Positions 1 through 9,607 of a stretch of DNA of 43,540 bases are shown piece after piece (positions within the stretch are counted from its first letter, which is position 1; every line of letters begins with the position of its first letter). Location of the stretch: NCBI GenBank assembly GCA_025359425.1, contig JANYGC010000076.1:1-43540 (forward strand), read 5' to 3'. The translations under genes were made by a program, and so were the position numbers. This DNA comes from Sphingomonadaceae bacterium. Lineage in GTDB: Bacteria > Pseudomonadota > Alphaproteobacteria > Sphingomonadales > Sphingomonadaceae. The notes beneath the pieces are model-generated. The model was not told the DNA's origin and did not search any database. It saw only the letters and a list, made by a program, of their open reading frames with translations.

Positions 1-85
1 GACCCCCAATAGGCCTTGCGGCCAAAACAACACATTGCGAAAGCAGCCTTGCGGTTTGGAAGTCCCCATGGGGCTGCGGGGGGTC
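1..85. other. possible structured element at window edge
   Basis: No gene is visible in bases 1-142. Bases 1-7 (GACCCCC) are complementary to 79-85 (GGGGGTC) and could close a long stem. Inside lie a GGCC-TTGC-GGCC hairpin at about 13-24, a repeated CCTTGCGG at about 14-21 and 48-55, and a CCCCATGGGG palindrome at 64-73. This could be a structured RNA, a terminator or a fragment of a repeat cut by the window edge. It does not match the SRP RNA core that I know. Strand and identity are unknown. Confidence 0.25.
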
Positions 86-142
86 GCTATAAATTGATGC
101 AGGTGAACTGCAAGTGAAAATGCGCAGGTTTTGCGGCGAATC

Positions 143-1393
143 TCACCCCTGCATAAGGTGGTCCGAGATGGCACGGAAGGCGGGCAGCGTGGCGGCATCG
201 ATCAGCGTGTTGGCGGCGATCGGGTGCGAACCGAACCGGGCGATTGTTACCTCTGCCACGGGGTCCACGTAGATCGCTTGGCCGTGGATGCCTCTTGCAG
301 AGAAAGCACCATGATTTCCGGGCATTGCCCACCACTGGCTGCGATAAGAACCCTCGGACAGATAGCTATAACCGGCCGGTGCAAACTCGGCCTTGCTGCC
401 CCCGGCCTTGATCCCGGCGACCACTTCGCGGGCGATCGCCTGGCCGCCGTTGCCGTGCCCGTCGCAGCGCATCGCCTCACCAAACCGCGCCATATCGCGC
501 AGCACCGGATTGAGCCCGCCCCCGGCGAACGGCATCCCGGTCGAATCGGTCAGGAAATCGGCATCCTGCTCCATCCCGAGCGGCGCCCAGATTCGCTCCG
601 ACAACAACTGGTCGAGCCGCTGGCTGGCGGCGCGCGCCACGATCCAGCCGAGCACTTCGGTGTTGCAGGTGCGGTACGTGAAGCGCTCGCCGTGATTGCC
701 CGCCTTGGCGATCGTCGGCAGATAGCTGAACACATCGGTCTGGCCGGTATAGCCGGGCGGGCGCGGGGTCAGCCCGAGCGCCATCGAGAATGCGCCGATG
801 CCCGAATTGGGATCGGTATATTCCTCGGAGAAATCGAGCGCGGTGGTCATGTCGAGCACCTGGCGCAAGGTCGCGTCGGCAAACCCGCTTGCGGTCAGCT
901 CGGGGATCAGTGCGGCGACCGGGGCGCAGGGATCCAGCTTGCCCTCGGCAATCAGCATTTCGGCCAGCGTGCCGACGTAACTTTTGGTGATCGAGAAGGC
1001 GATGTGGGCGCTGTCCGGCCGGGTGACCCCGAGGTACCGTTCATAGACGATCGCGCCCTTGTGCAGCACCACGATGGCATCGGTGAAGTTCTCAGCGAGC
1101 GACTGCTCCCAAGTCAGCGGACGGCCATCGTTGAGCGTCTGAAACGGCACCGCGTCCAGATCATCGCGCAGCGCCACCGGCAGCTCCCACACTGGCCCCG
1201 CCCCGCGCGAAACGCGCGCGGTCGGCAGAAACTGGCGCATGTTGGAGAAGGCGTAGCGGTGCGAGGGGAACCGCATATGCCCGGCATCGGCCCAGTGGAT
1301 CGTCTTGCCAGGCGCCGGGGGCAAGCCCTGCTGCCAGCCCATCAGGACCGGGTCGCTGGTGTGCGCGTCGAGGATTACTGGTTCGTCACTCAT
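143..1393 (-). CDS. serine hydrolase, class C beta-lactamase-like family
   Basis: A 416-residue protein of the beta-lactamase/transpeptidase fold, closest in style to 6-aminohexanoate-dimer hydrolase (NylB) and related esterases. The SxxK catalytic motif is SITK (Ser134, Lys137). A second-motif tyrosine is in YRTCN (Tyr240), and a late GNHGAFSARGIHGQ segment may supply the third, oxyanion-side motif. No signal peptide is visible, so it is probably cytoplasmic, which argues against a true secreted beta-lactamase. I chose the ATG at 1393; an in-frame TTG three codons upstream is possible, and neither has a strong ribosome site. The substrate cannot be told from sequence. It lies 27 bases after the YbjN-domain gene on the same strand and may share its transcript. 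Confidence 0.8.
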   Translation of the reverse strand: MSDEPVILDAHTSDPVLMGWQQGLPPAPGKTIHWADAGHMRFPSHRYAFSNMRQFLPTARVSRGAGPVWELPVALRDDLDAVPFQTLNDGRPLTWEQSLAENFTDAIVVLHKGAIVYERYLGVTRPDSAHIAFSITKSYVGTLAEMLIAEGKLDPCAPVAALIPELTASGFADATLRQVLDMTTALDFSEEYTDPNSGIGAFSMALGLTPRPPGYTGQTDVFSYLPTIAKAGNHGERFTYRTCNTEVLGWIVARAASQRLDQLLSERIWAPLGMEQDADFLTDSTGMPFAGGGLNPVLRDMARFGEAMRCDGHGNGGQAIAREVVAGIKAGGSKAEFAPAGYSYLSEGSYRSQWWAMPGNHGAFSARGIHGQAIYVDPVAEVTIARFGSHPIAANTLIDAATLPAFRAISDHLMQG

Positions 1394-1420
1394 GATTTTC
1401 AATTCGCCGTCAGCTTTTCA

Positions 1421-1945
1421 CTATTTCTCTGAGAAGACGTGTTCGTAGGTCTTGGCCTCGATCGCGATCAACACACGCAAGTTTTGCCGGATGTTCATCC
1501 ACGTGACCCCGTCGTCAAGCACGACGTAGCGGGTGAAGCCGACCGTTTTGCCCGGCTTGTCCCACCACGTGCTGAGCGCTGCTTCGTTCAGATTGGCCTT
1601 GTTGACCCCCTCGCTGGTGACGGTGGCGTCCGAATCATAGCGCACCTGCATCATGATGCCCTGACAGCCCGGCACGCCCTGCACATCGCAAGCCGTGCCT
1701 AGCAGAACAAACAGCAGCCCGTCCTTGGTCTTGCCGCGGACACTGGGCTGGTCGAACGGATGCATCGCATCGACCGTGTGGCCTTCGGCCAGCACGAGTG
1801 CGCGCAGATCCGCTTCGGAGACCTTCTTGACGATCGTTGTCGGGGCACGCGCTGCCGCTTGCGGTTGCATGTTGGACTGCGCCTGCGCGCTGCCGATCGA
1901 CGAAAGCGCGATCGTGACCGCGAGCATCGAAGTGAAAGCTTTCAT
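1421..1945 (-). CDS. secreted YbjN-domain protein
   Basis: A 174-residue protein with an N-terminal signal peptide (MKAFTSMLAVTIALS, cleavage likely after AQA) and a central to C-terminal YbjN-type domain. That domain has the usual run of short strands, a DGLLF segment, two cysteines (in TACDVQGVPGC) and a WMNIRQNLRVL helix near the end. YbjN proteins fold like type III secretion chaperones; their job is not settled, and in Escherichia coli YbjN affects motility and stress. The start was set at 1945 because it begins the signal peptide and has a GGGGGA ribosome site just upstream; a longer frame to 2002 lacks these. Probably periplasmic. Function is otherwise unknown. Confidence 0.72.
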   Translation of the reverse strand: MKAFTSMLAVTIALSSIGSAQAQSNMQPQAAARAPTTIVKKVSEADLRALVLAEGHTVDAMHPFDQPSVRGKTKDGLLFVLLGTACDVQGVPGCQGIMMQVRYDSDATVTSEGVNKANLNEAALSTWWDKPGKTVGFTRYVVLDDGVTWMNIRQNLRVLIAIEAKTYEHVFSEK

Positions 1946-2006
1946 GGATCCCCCCATCGGCAGTTGATCGTCGAAGCTAAGCCACGGCGGGTGGCATAGC
2001 AAGCGG

Positions 2007-3206
2007 TCAACTCAGCCGGTCGCGGAAGTCCTCGTAGCCGAACCGTTTGATGCATTCGAGGCTGTCGGTGTCCGAATCCCACAGCCAGATCGAGGGCAGC
2101 GGCACGCCGTTGAAGGTGGTGGTCTTGACCATCGAATAGTGCGCCTGATCGAGGAACGCGAAACGCTGGCCCACACGCGGACCAGAGGCGAAGCGGTAAT
2201 CCCCGATCACGTCCCCGGCGAGGCAGGATGGGCCGCCGAGCCGGACTGCGCCGCCCTGCCCCTCATCCACCGCTTGTTCGTCGTGCGGCAATTCGCCGAG
2301 CATCGCGGGGCGGTAAGGCGCCTCGATCACGTCGGGCATGTGGCAGGTCGCCGAGATATCGGTGATGCCGACCGGCATCCCGTTGTCACCCAGATCGAGC
2401 AGCGTGCCGACCAGGATCCCCGCATCGAGCGCCACCGCTTCGCCCGGCTCGAGGTAGACCTCCGCGCCGGTATCGTCCTTGAGGTCGAGCAGGAACTGGA
2501 CCAGCTCGTCGCGCTGGTAATCGGCGCGGGTGATGTGGTGCCCGCCGCCCAGATTGATCCAGTCGAACCGGCCGAAAAACGGTTCGAGGTAATCGAAGGC
2601 GACGTCCCAGGTCTCGCGCAGCGGCTCGAAGTCCTGCTCGCACAGTGTGTGCATATGCAGGCCATCGATCAGCTCGAAATGGTCCTCTTCCAGCTGGTCG
2701 ATCGGGAAGCCGAGCCGTGAATGCGCGGCGCACGGATCGTACTTGGGCACTTCCCCGGTCGGGTGCAGCGGATTGATCCTGAGGCCAATGTCAAAGATTT
2801 CCCCCCGATCGCGCGCCGCCGCAATGATCGCGCTGCACCGCACGATTTGTTGCGGTGAATTGAAAATCACATGGTCCGACAGCCGCAAGATCTCGTCGAG
2901 GTCTTCGGGCTTGTAGGCGGCGCAATAGGTGGTGATTTCGCCGTCGTAGAACTCCCCCGCCAGCCGTGCTTCCCACAGCCCCGAAGTGCAGACCCCGTCG
3001 AGGTATTCGCCGATGATCGGCGCAGTCGACCACATCGAGAACGCCTTGAGCGCGGCAAGCATCTTGATCCCCGCCCGGTCGCGGACATCGGCGAGCACCG
3101 ACAGGTTCGCCCGCAGCTTCGCCGCGTCCACCACAAATGCGGGGCTATCGACCCGCGAAAGGTCGAAGTGGGCGAATGCGCCCGGATCGCCGGCCTTGGT
3201 TTCCAT
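2007..3206 (-). CDS. nspC: carboxynorspermidine decarboxylase
   Basis: A 399-residue PLP enzyme of the alanine-racemase-fold decarboxylases. The likely PLP lysine is Lys54 in LAALKAFSMW, and the family segments SGLWEARLA, INPLHP, GGGHHIT and YLEPGEAVALDAG are all present. It decarboxylates carboxynorspermidine or carboxyspermidine, the last step of the pathway that builds spermidine from aspartate semialdehyde and a diamine. The preceding enzyme, carboxynorspermidine synthase, is encoded just upstream at 3570-4781 on the same strand, with one small orphan gene between. In sphingomonads spermidine is the likely product, since putrescine is the usual diamine; that is inference. Length fits the family (about 380-400). 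Confidence 0.9.
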   Translation of the reverse strand: METKAGDPGAFAHFDLSRVDSPAFVVDAAKLRANLSVLADVRDRAGIKMLAALKAFSMWSTAPIIGEYLDGVCTSGLWEARLAGEFYDGEITTYCAAYKPEDLDEILRLSDHVIFNSPQQIVRCSAIIAAARDRGEIFDIGLRINPLHPTGEVPKYDPCAAHSRLGFPIDQLEEDHFELIDGLHMHTLCEQDFEPLRETWDVAFDYLEPFFGRFDWINLGGGHHITRADYQRDELVQFLLDLKDDTGAEVYLEPGEAVALDAGILVGTLLDLGDNGMPVGITDISATCHMPDVIEAPYRPAMLGELPHDEQAVDEGQGGAVRLGGPSCLAGDVIGDYRFASGPRVGQRFAFLDQAHYSMVKTTTFNGVPLPSIWLWDSDTDSLECIKRFGYEDFRDRLS

Positions 3207-3242
3207 ACCCGCTACTAACCTTCACCTAGTCAAACTTGAGCG

Positions 3243-3569
3243 CTAAGTCGGCCGCCATGACTTCGGAACGTGTGGCAACCCATTCAGCGCTCCCGTAACA
3301 CGCAAAACGTCACGATGAGTCATGAAGTAGGTGAGCTGCTTCTCACCGGAAGCTCTGATTATGTCCGCGACGACGACTTCTAGAAGTTTCCCTCCGGCGG
3401 CATATATTACCAAAGGATCAGTCGAATCGATACCCAGCGCCTCACGTACAATGCCGAGTGCAGATAGTGTGCTGGTCACGCTTATCGATTGACCGTCTAC
3501 TGACGCAACGAACAAAACTTCTCCTTCGTGGCGATCGTACTCAGCGGGGCTAACCACTCTAACATTCAT
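3243..3569 (-). CDS. hypothetical protein inside the polyamine operon
   Basis: A 108-residue protein I do not recognise. It is soluble, mixed alpha/beta in appearance, with no signal peptide or membrane segment. Its ATG at 3569 directly follows the TAA stop of carboxynorspermidine synthase, and a GGTGGAG ribosome site lies inside the end of that gene, so it should be translated from the same message. A hand count of bases 3301-3540 gives about 51% G+C, well below its neighbours, and codon choice is correspondingly looser. Both points suggest a gene inserted between the two polyamine genes rather than an old member of the pathway. A role in polyamine synthesis cannot be inferred from position alone. 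Confidence 0.65.
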   Translation of the reverse strand: MNVRVVSPAEYDRHEGEVLFVASVDGQSISVTSTLSALGIVREALGIDSTDPLVIYAAGGKLLEVVVADIIRASGEKQLTYFMTHRDVLRVTGALNGLPHVPKSWRPT

Positions 3570-4781
<1,212 letters not shown>

Positions 4782-4829
4782 GCCGTGAATCTCCTTTATT
4801 GGCCGCGAACCCGCATATAGGATTGTTTC

Positions 4830-5807
4830 ATGTCCGCACAACAAATGCACGCGCCCACCAGCGCAGGAGTCGCCCGCGCGGCGGCCAAGATCGCCGACCT
4901 GCTCCCGCAGACCCCGCTACTCGAAGCCGCGATCAATGGCAGCCGCGTCTGGCTCAAGGCCGAGAGCCTGCAACCGATCGGCTCGTTCAAGATCCGCGGC
5001 GCGTGGCACCGGCTGAGCGACCTGAGCGAAGCCGAGCGTGCATTGGGCGTGGTCGGCGTTTCGAGCGGCAACCACGCGCAAGGTGTGGCCTGGGCCGCGC
5101 GGCGGCTGGGCATCGGTGCAACCATCGTGATGCCCGCCAATGCCCCGCAGGTGAAGCTCGACGCGACCCGCGCGCTCGGTGCCACGGTCGTCCTCTACGA
5201 CCGGGCCGGCGGCGAGGACCGCGACCTTGTGGCGCAGCGGCTGGTCGATCAAAGCGGTGCGGTGCTGGTCCATGCCTTCGGTGATCCGTGGGTGATCGAG
5301 GGCCAGGGTTCGGCCGGATTGGAGATTGCCGCGCAAATGGCCGCGCGCGGTCTGGACGGCCCGACCCGAATCGTTGCCCCGTGCGGCGGCGGCGGGCTCA
5401 CTGCCGGACTGTCGCTGGCCTGCCCCGAGGCCGCCATCGTGCCCGTTGAACCCGAAGGCTGGGACGATGTGCGGATCAGCCTGGAGCGGGGCGAAATCGT
5501 CGGCGTGGCCGACACCTCCGCGCCGACCGATTGCGATGCATTGCAAACCCCGGCGACCCGCCCGATCAACTTTGCCGTGCTCAAGGGCCGCGTCCCGTTC
5601 GGGCTGGCGGTGACCCCGGCCGAAGTCCGCGCGGCGCAGCGCTGGGCGTTTTCGGCGCTGCATCTGGTGATCGAACCCGGCGGCGCGGCGGCGCTGGCGG
5701 CGGCGCTGGCGGGCAAGGTCAGCCTTGATGGGCGCACCGTAATCGTGCTGTCAGGCGGCAACACCGACGCTGCCGCCTTTGCCAAGGTCATCGCCAACGC
5801 CGACTAG
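4830..5807 (+). CDS. threonine/serine dehydratase-like PLP enzyme
   Basis: A 325-residue fold-type II PLP enzyme. The PLP lysine is Lys54 in GSFKIRGAW, the substrate-binding loop is SSGNHAQG (about 78-85), the phosphate-binding glycine loop is CGGGGLTAG, and LSGGN lies near the end. It lacks the C-terminal ACT regulatory domain of biosynthetic IlvA, so it resembles catabolic threonine ammonia-lyase, serine dehydratase or threo-3-hydroxyaspartate ammonia-lyase; sequence alone does not choose between them. The family makes 2-oxobutanoate or pyruvate plus ammonia. It is transcribed divergently from the polyamine operon, with 48 bases between starts. The ATG at 4830 has only a weak AGGA upstream. 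Confidence 0.85.
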   Translation: MSAQQMHAPTSAGVARAAAKIADLLPQTPLLEAAINGSRVWLKAESLQPIGSFKIRGAWHRLSDLSEAERALGVVGVSSGNHAQGVAWAARRLGIGATIVMPANAPQVKLDATRALGATVVLYDRAGGEDRDLVAQRLVDQSGAVLVHAFGDPWVIEGQGSAGLEIAAQMAARGLDGPTRIVAPCGGGGLTAGLSLACPEAAIVPVEPEGWDDVRISLERGEIVGVADTSAPTDCDALQTPATRPINFAVLKGRVPFGLAVTPAEVRAAQRWAFSALHLVIEPGGAAALAAALAGKVSLDGRTVIVLSGGNTDAAAFAKVIANAD

Positions 5808-5874
5808 GTTGCATTTGACAATCTGAGCTTAGCGGAACACCTTGCCACCGGGAAGCATAAGAGGGGGAAAACTC

Positions 5875-6318
5875 ATGCAAGCGCAAATACTCGCGCCCGC
5901 AGCCGTGCTGGTGCTGTGGTCGATCGTCATGTTGTTCTGGCTGGCGGCGACACGTCTGCCGCCAATCTTCAAGCAACCTGGCGGCATGGCGGCTGCGAAA
6001 CCTGGCGGCCGCGGGGCTGATCTGGAAGGTGTGCTGCCTGACAGCGTCCAGTGGAAATCGCACAATTACACGCACCTGATGGAGCAGCCGACCATCTTCT
6101 ATGCGACAGTAATGATCCTCGCGCTGATGGGGGCCAGTGCCACCGATGTCGCCTTTGCCTGGGGCTATGTTGCGCTGCGGATCGTGCATTCGATCTGGCA
6201 GGCCACGGTCAACAAGGTGTCGATCCGGTTCGCCTTGTTCAACCTGTCGACGATCTGCCTTGTGGTGATGGCGATCCACGCATTTCAACTGACTGCACTT
6301 CACACAGGGGGAATGTGA
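5875..6318 (+). CDS. MAPEG family membrane protein (first of pair)
   Basis: A 147-residue inner-membrane protein with about four hydrophobic helices. The conserved segments VQWKSHNYTHLMEQPTIFY and LRIVHSIWQATVNKVSIRF match the MAPEG superfamily (eicosanoid and glutathione metabolism relatives), including the N-terminal helix, the HNY...E...FY block and the RxxH...N..R block. Bacterial MAPEG proteins mostly have no assigned reaction; some are microsomal glutathione transferase-like. The start at 5875 has an AGAGGGGGA ribosome site. The next gene begins two bases after the stop and is clearly a paralogue, so the two probably arose by duplication and may assemble together. Stop codon at 6316-6318. 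Confidence 0.85.
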   Translation: MQAQILAPAAVLVLWSIVMLFWLAATRLPPIFKQPGGMAAAKPGGRGADLEGVLPDSVQWKSHNYTHLMEQPTIFYATVMILALMGASATDVAFAWGYVALRIVHSIWQATVNKVSIRFALFNLSTICLVVMAIHAFQLTALHTGGM

Positions 6319-6319
6319 A

Positions 6320-6757
6320 ATGATCCAAGCTGAAATCCTTAAACCTATGGCGGTTCTCGCCATGTGGACCATGATCATGTGGGTGTGGATGTATGCCACC
6401 CGCATACCGGCGATCAACAAGCTGCCCAAGCCGACCGGGGCGAATGCCGACCAGGGCTGGACCGGGTCGATGCTGGAAGGCCTGCTGCCGCGCGAAGTGC
6501 AGTGGAAGGCGCACAACTACAACCACCTGCACGAAGCGCCGATGGTATTCTATGCGGTCGCACTGGCCTTGGCGATGATCGGCGCGGGTGACGGCTTGAA
6601 CGCCAAGATCGCCTGGGCCTATGTGGGCCTGCGCATCGTCCACTCGATCTACCAGTCGACGATCAACCGGGTGCCGCTGCGCTTCATCCTGTTCGCACTG
6701 TCGAGCCTGTGCCTGTTCGCGCTGTGCCTGCACTTGCTGCTGGCGCTGTACCACTGA
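6320..6757 (+). CDS. MAPEG family membrane protein (second of pair)
   Basis: A 145-residue paralogue of the preceding gene, with the same order of helices and the same core blocks (VQWKAHNYNHLHEAPMVFY and LRIVHSIYQSTINRVPLRF). The ATG lies two bases after the upstream stop, and a GGGGGA ribosome site sits inside the end of that gene, so the pair should be translationally linked. As MAPEG proteins act as trimers, mixed trimers are possible but not shown. The substrate is unknown. A strong palindromic terminator follows within 12 bases of the stop and is shared with the convergent receptor gene. Confidence 0.85.
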   Translation: MIQAEILKPMAVLAMWTMIMWVWMYATRIPAINKLPKPTGANADQGWTGSMLEGLLPREVQWKAHNYNHLHEAPMVFYAVALALAMIGAGDGLNAKIAWAYVGLRIVHSIYQSTINRVPLRFILFALSSLCLFALCLHLLLALYH

Positions 6758-6768
6758 CCTGAACCGGT

Positions 6769-6798
6769 CTCCCCGCCCCCATCGTTCGGGGCGGGGAG
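6769..6798. terminator. bidirectional hairpin terminator
   Basis: A perfect 11-bp GC-rich stem (CTCCCCGCCCC at 6769-6779 with GGGGCGGGGAG at 6788-6798) and an 8-base loop, extendable outward through 6765-6767 and 6800-6802. It sits in the 46-base gap between the converging MAPEG and receptor genes and would fold on either strand. There is no clear T-run, so factor-independent release is likely but not certain. Confidence 0.7.
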
Positions 6799-6803
6799 GC
6801 CGC

Positions 6804-9365
6804 TCAGAACGATTTGCGCAGCTCGATCCTGATCACCCGGCCGCGCGGGTCGATATAATCGGGCTGGTACGACAGCGGCACCGCCCCGCTCGCGTCGGTT
6901 ACCCGCTGGCGCGATCCGAGCAGATTCTCGAACCGCAGCGACAGCCGCGCGCCTTTCAGGAACGGCACATTCTTGATCAGCTTGGGCCGCTGGTTGAAAT
7001 CGAAGAACAGGAACATGCTGATGTTCGCGACGCTGCCAAAGCGCAGGTCGCTGGTTCCCGGCAGGCCCGAGGCGCGCAAGGTGGTCGGCGATGACCAGGT
7101 GCCCTGGAAGAACGTCCCCAGCCCCTTGTAGAACAGCCCGCCGTTGAATTCGATCGTGTGGCGCGGGGTGCCGCCGCCCGACAGCGCATCGCCATCCAGC
7201 AGATCGAGCACCGGTCCGCCGGGCGCGATCAGCACCCGGCTCTGGAACTGGACGGTATCGAACACCCCCAGGCTCCAGCGTCCGGGCTGGCCGCCCGGCC
7301 CGCCCATCAGGGCGCCCATGCCGCCGCCGCCGCGTCCGGCACCGCCGCCACCACTGCCGCCGCCGCCGCGCGGTCCGCCACCGGGAGGCCGGCCGCCCCC
7401 GCCGCCAAGCCCGGGTATCCCGCCGCCGGCGGCATTCGGATCTGCCTTGCCGAACCCGCCCGAGGTGTTGAACCCCCAGCGCAGCCGCGATCCATCCTGC
7501 CGGGCGAAAGTCACCGGGCGCTGGTCGATACTGATCAACCGCCCGCTGCCATCGCGGGTCACCCGGCCCGCGAACGCCGCTTCGATATCGGGCGTGAGGA
7601 TCGGGAAGCTGGCGCTGACATTGTCCGACCGGTTGCGGAAATATTCGACAATCACGTTGGAATTGCTCGGGAACGGCAGCTGCCAGTTGGCCGAAAACTT
7701 GAGGTCGCGCTGCTGTTCCTTGACCAGCAGCGGGTTCCCGCCGGTGGTGATCGCAACCAGCGCGGTCTGGCCGGTCCTGAAATCGTAAACCGGAACATTG
7801 AAGCTGATCGCCTGCGGACTGCCGAGCTGGATGAGCGACGGGGCGGCCTGGTTGACGATGTAGCTGGCGCCGAGGCTCAATTTGGCGGTCGGCGCCCAGG
7901 TCAGGCTGGAACTCCAGTCGGTGAGCGAACCGAAGTCGGAGAGGTTGTCATACCCCGCACTGAGGTTGAGCGTCAGATCGCCGATCCCCGCGCCGAAACG
8001 CTCGCGGCGGCTGGTGATCGGGATCGACAGGTTGGTGCCGGCCGAAAGATCGCCGCGCGTCAGATTGACGTCGCCGGTAGCGCTGCGGCTATCACTGCTG
8101 GCGATCCCCGACCACGCATAACCGGCCTTGAGCGTCATGCTCACCGACCCGGCGGGCAGCCGCAGCGGCCGCCCGATCAGGGTCGCAAGCGAGGTCAGTG
8201 AATTGACTTTGCTCGAGGTTGTATCGAACCCGGCATCGGGCAAGGTCGGCAGCGGCCCGGTAATCGGCAAGGACCCCGCGGCCGCCGCGCTGACCAGTGA
8301 ACTGGGATTGGCGCGCCGATCGAATTGCGAACTGGTCTCGATGTGCGAGCCATCGACCGTGGTGTTGAGCTGCCAGGTGCCAAGGTAGGTGTTGTAGCCT
8401 CCGCCGGCTTGCAGCGTGGTGACATGACTGACCCGTTCGAGCGGCCCGGGCAAAGTGCGCAGCACCCGGCTCCCGCCCGGATCGGTCAGTACGACCGCGT
8501 CGAGGCCCTGGTACGAATGGCTGTCAGCCCGGCTGGCCGCTCCGCTCAAACTGAGCGAGCCGCCCATCCCGTCCTTGCCGATGCCGCGGGTCCACGCCGC
8601 ATTGAGCCCGAAATTGCGCGAATCGCCGATCAGCGTGCGGTACTGTGCGGTCTGCGGATCGGTGCCGACGGTGGGCAGCGCCGAGGCTTGCTGGATCACC
8701 CCGCGCTCGCTCTCGAACAGCGGCGTGGTATCGTCGGTCGAGGCAGTCAGGCTAAGCCGCGCCGGGCCATCGATCTTGGTCAGCGAGCTTTCCAGCGCCC
8801 AGGTACTGAACCCGCCCAGCGTCGGCAGGGCGTAGCTCAGCTCGACCGACCTGCTGCGGAACTTGGGTTTGAGGATCAGGTTGACCACCCGGGTATCGGG
8901 CGGAAAGCCGAATTTCAGCGCCACCGTTTCGGGCAGGATTTCAACCCGGCGGATCGCTTCGGGAGGAAAATTGCGCAACTCGCGAAAGTTGGTCACGCGC
9001 TGGCCGTTGACCAGTACCACCGGCATCCTCCCGCCGCCGCGCCCCCGGCCCGAGCCGGTCTGCGGGCTGATCCGGGCCAGCAATTCGCCGACCGAGCTCG
9101 CCCCGGTCGCTTGAATATCCGCTTCGCCCAACGTGGCGATCGGCGCTTCCACCGTATCGACCTGTCCCTTGATGCTGGGCGCGGTGACCACGATGTCGGT
9201 CCTGAGCTCTCCGTCCGGGTCAGCGACCACCTGCATCGTCTGCGACGGCGCTTCGAGCTCGGTCGCGGGCGCATCGCTCGCGGGCGGCGCAGGCACGGGT
9301 TCGGCGCTCTGAGCAAAGGCCGGCGCAGCCCAGAGGGCCAACGGAAGTGTGACAATCTTGCGCAT
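6804..9365 (-). CDS. TonB-dependent receptor-like outer membrane protein
   Basis: An 853-residue protein with a signal peptide (MRKIVTLPLALWAAPAFAQ). A plug-type domain follows: DIVVTAPSI near residue 60, a GASSVGELLARISPQTG segment, MPVVLVNGQR and PPEAIRRVEILPE. After it comes a long beta-strand-rich barrel ending in a terminal phenylalanine (RIELRKSF), as outer-membrane barrels do. It probably takes up a large nutrient or siderophore with TonB energy; no substrate can be named. Odd features are a Gly/Arg-rich stretch in the plug (GSGRGRGGGR) and a long Gly/Pro-rich insert in the barrel (DNA about 7310-7435). Family members in sphingomonads are numerous. The gene stands alone, facing the MAPEG pair. 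Confidence 0.82.
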   Translation of the reverse strand: MRKIVTLPLALWAAPAFAQSAEPVPAPPASDAPATELEAPSQTMQVVADPDGELRTDIVVTAPSIKGQVDTVEAPIATLGEADIQATGASSVGELLARISPQTGSGRGRGGGRMPVVLVNGQRVTNFRELRNFPPEAIRRVEILPETVALKFGFPPDTRVVNLILKPKFRSRSVELSYALPTLGGFSTWALESSLTKIDGPARLSLTASTDDTTPLFESERGVIQQASALPTVGTDPQTAQYRTLIGDSRNFGLNAAWTRGIGKDGMGGSLSLSGAASRADSHSYQGLDAVVLTDPGGSRVLRTLPGPLERVSHVTTLQAGGGYNTYLGTWQLNTTVDGSHIETSSQFDRRANPSSLVSAAAAGSLPITGPLPTLPDAGFDTTSSKVNSLTSLATLIGRPLRLPAGSVSMTLKAGYAWSGIASSDSRSATGDVNLTRGDLSAGTNLSIPITSRRERFGAGIGDLTLNLSAGYDNLSDFGSLTDWSSSLTWAPTAKLSLGASYIVNQAAPSLIQLGSPQAISFNVPVYDFRTGQTALVAITTGGNPLLVKEQQRDLKFSANWQLPFPSNSNVIVEYFRNRSDNVSASFPILTPDIEAAFAGRVTRDGSGRLISIDQRPVTFARQDGSRLRWGFNTSGGFGKADPNAAGGGIPGLGGGGGRPPGGGPRGGGGSGGGGAGRGGGGMGALMGGPGGQPGRWSLGVFDTVQFQSRVLIAPGGPVLDLLDGDALSGGGTPRHTIEFNGGLFYKGLGTFFQGTWSSPTTLRASGLPGTSDLRFGSVANISMFLFFDFNQRPKLIKNVPFLKGARLSLRFENLLGSRQRVTDASGAVPLSYQPDYIDPRGRVIRIELRKSF

Positions 9366-9607
9366 TATCCGGGTTCAATACTTCCGTGCAGCCCCGCCGC
9401 GAGCGATCGACTTGCTGATACAATTGCTGCACTGGCGAAGGGGTTCCCAGCTGGCAACCCGCGCTCGTGTAACAAATTGTCAGGCGTGCCACCGGTATCG
9501 ACCAACAACAGCAGCAATTATTTTGCGCGCGCGCAGCTATGGCCTTTTGCGCGAAGCGCCGCTATGGGCGCGGCAATGAACACCAGAACACACGGACTGT
9601 AAGCCGG

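Noticed and set aside
143..1393. True secreted class C beta-lactamase
   Set aside because: SxxK is present, but there is no signal peptide, and the layout fits NylB-like esterases better.
7144..7788. Proline-rich frame (PPPPRPAPPPP) on the plus strand
   Set aside because: It is the mirror of the glycine-rich receptor segment and not an independent gene.
8325..9602. Long open frame on the plus strand opposite the TonB-dependent receptor
   Set aside because: Sequence is Arg/Gly/Ala-rich with no domain, and the minus strand encodes a full receptor with signal peptide and plug; the frame is a by-product of high G+C.
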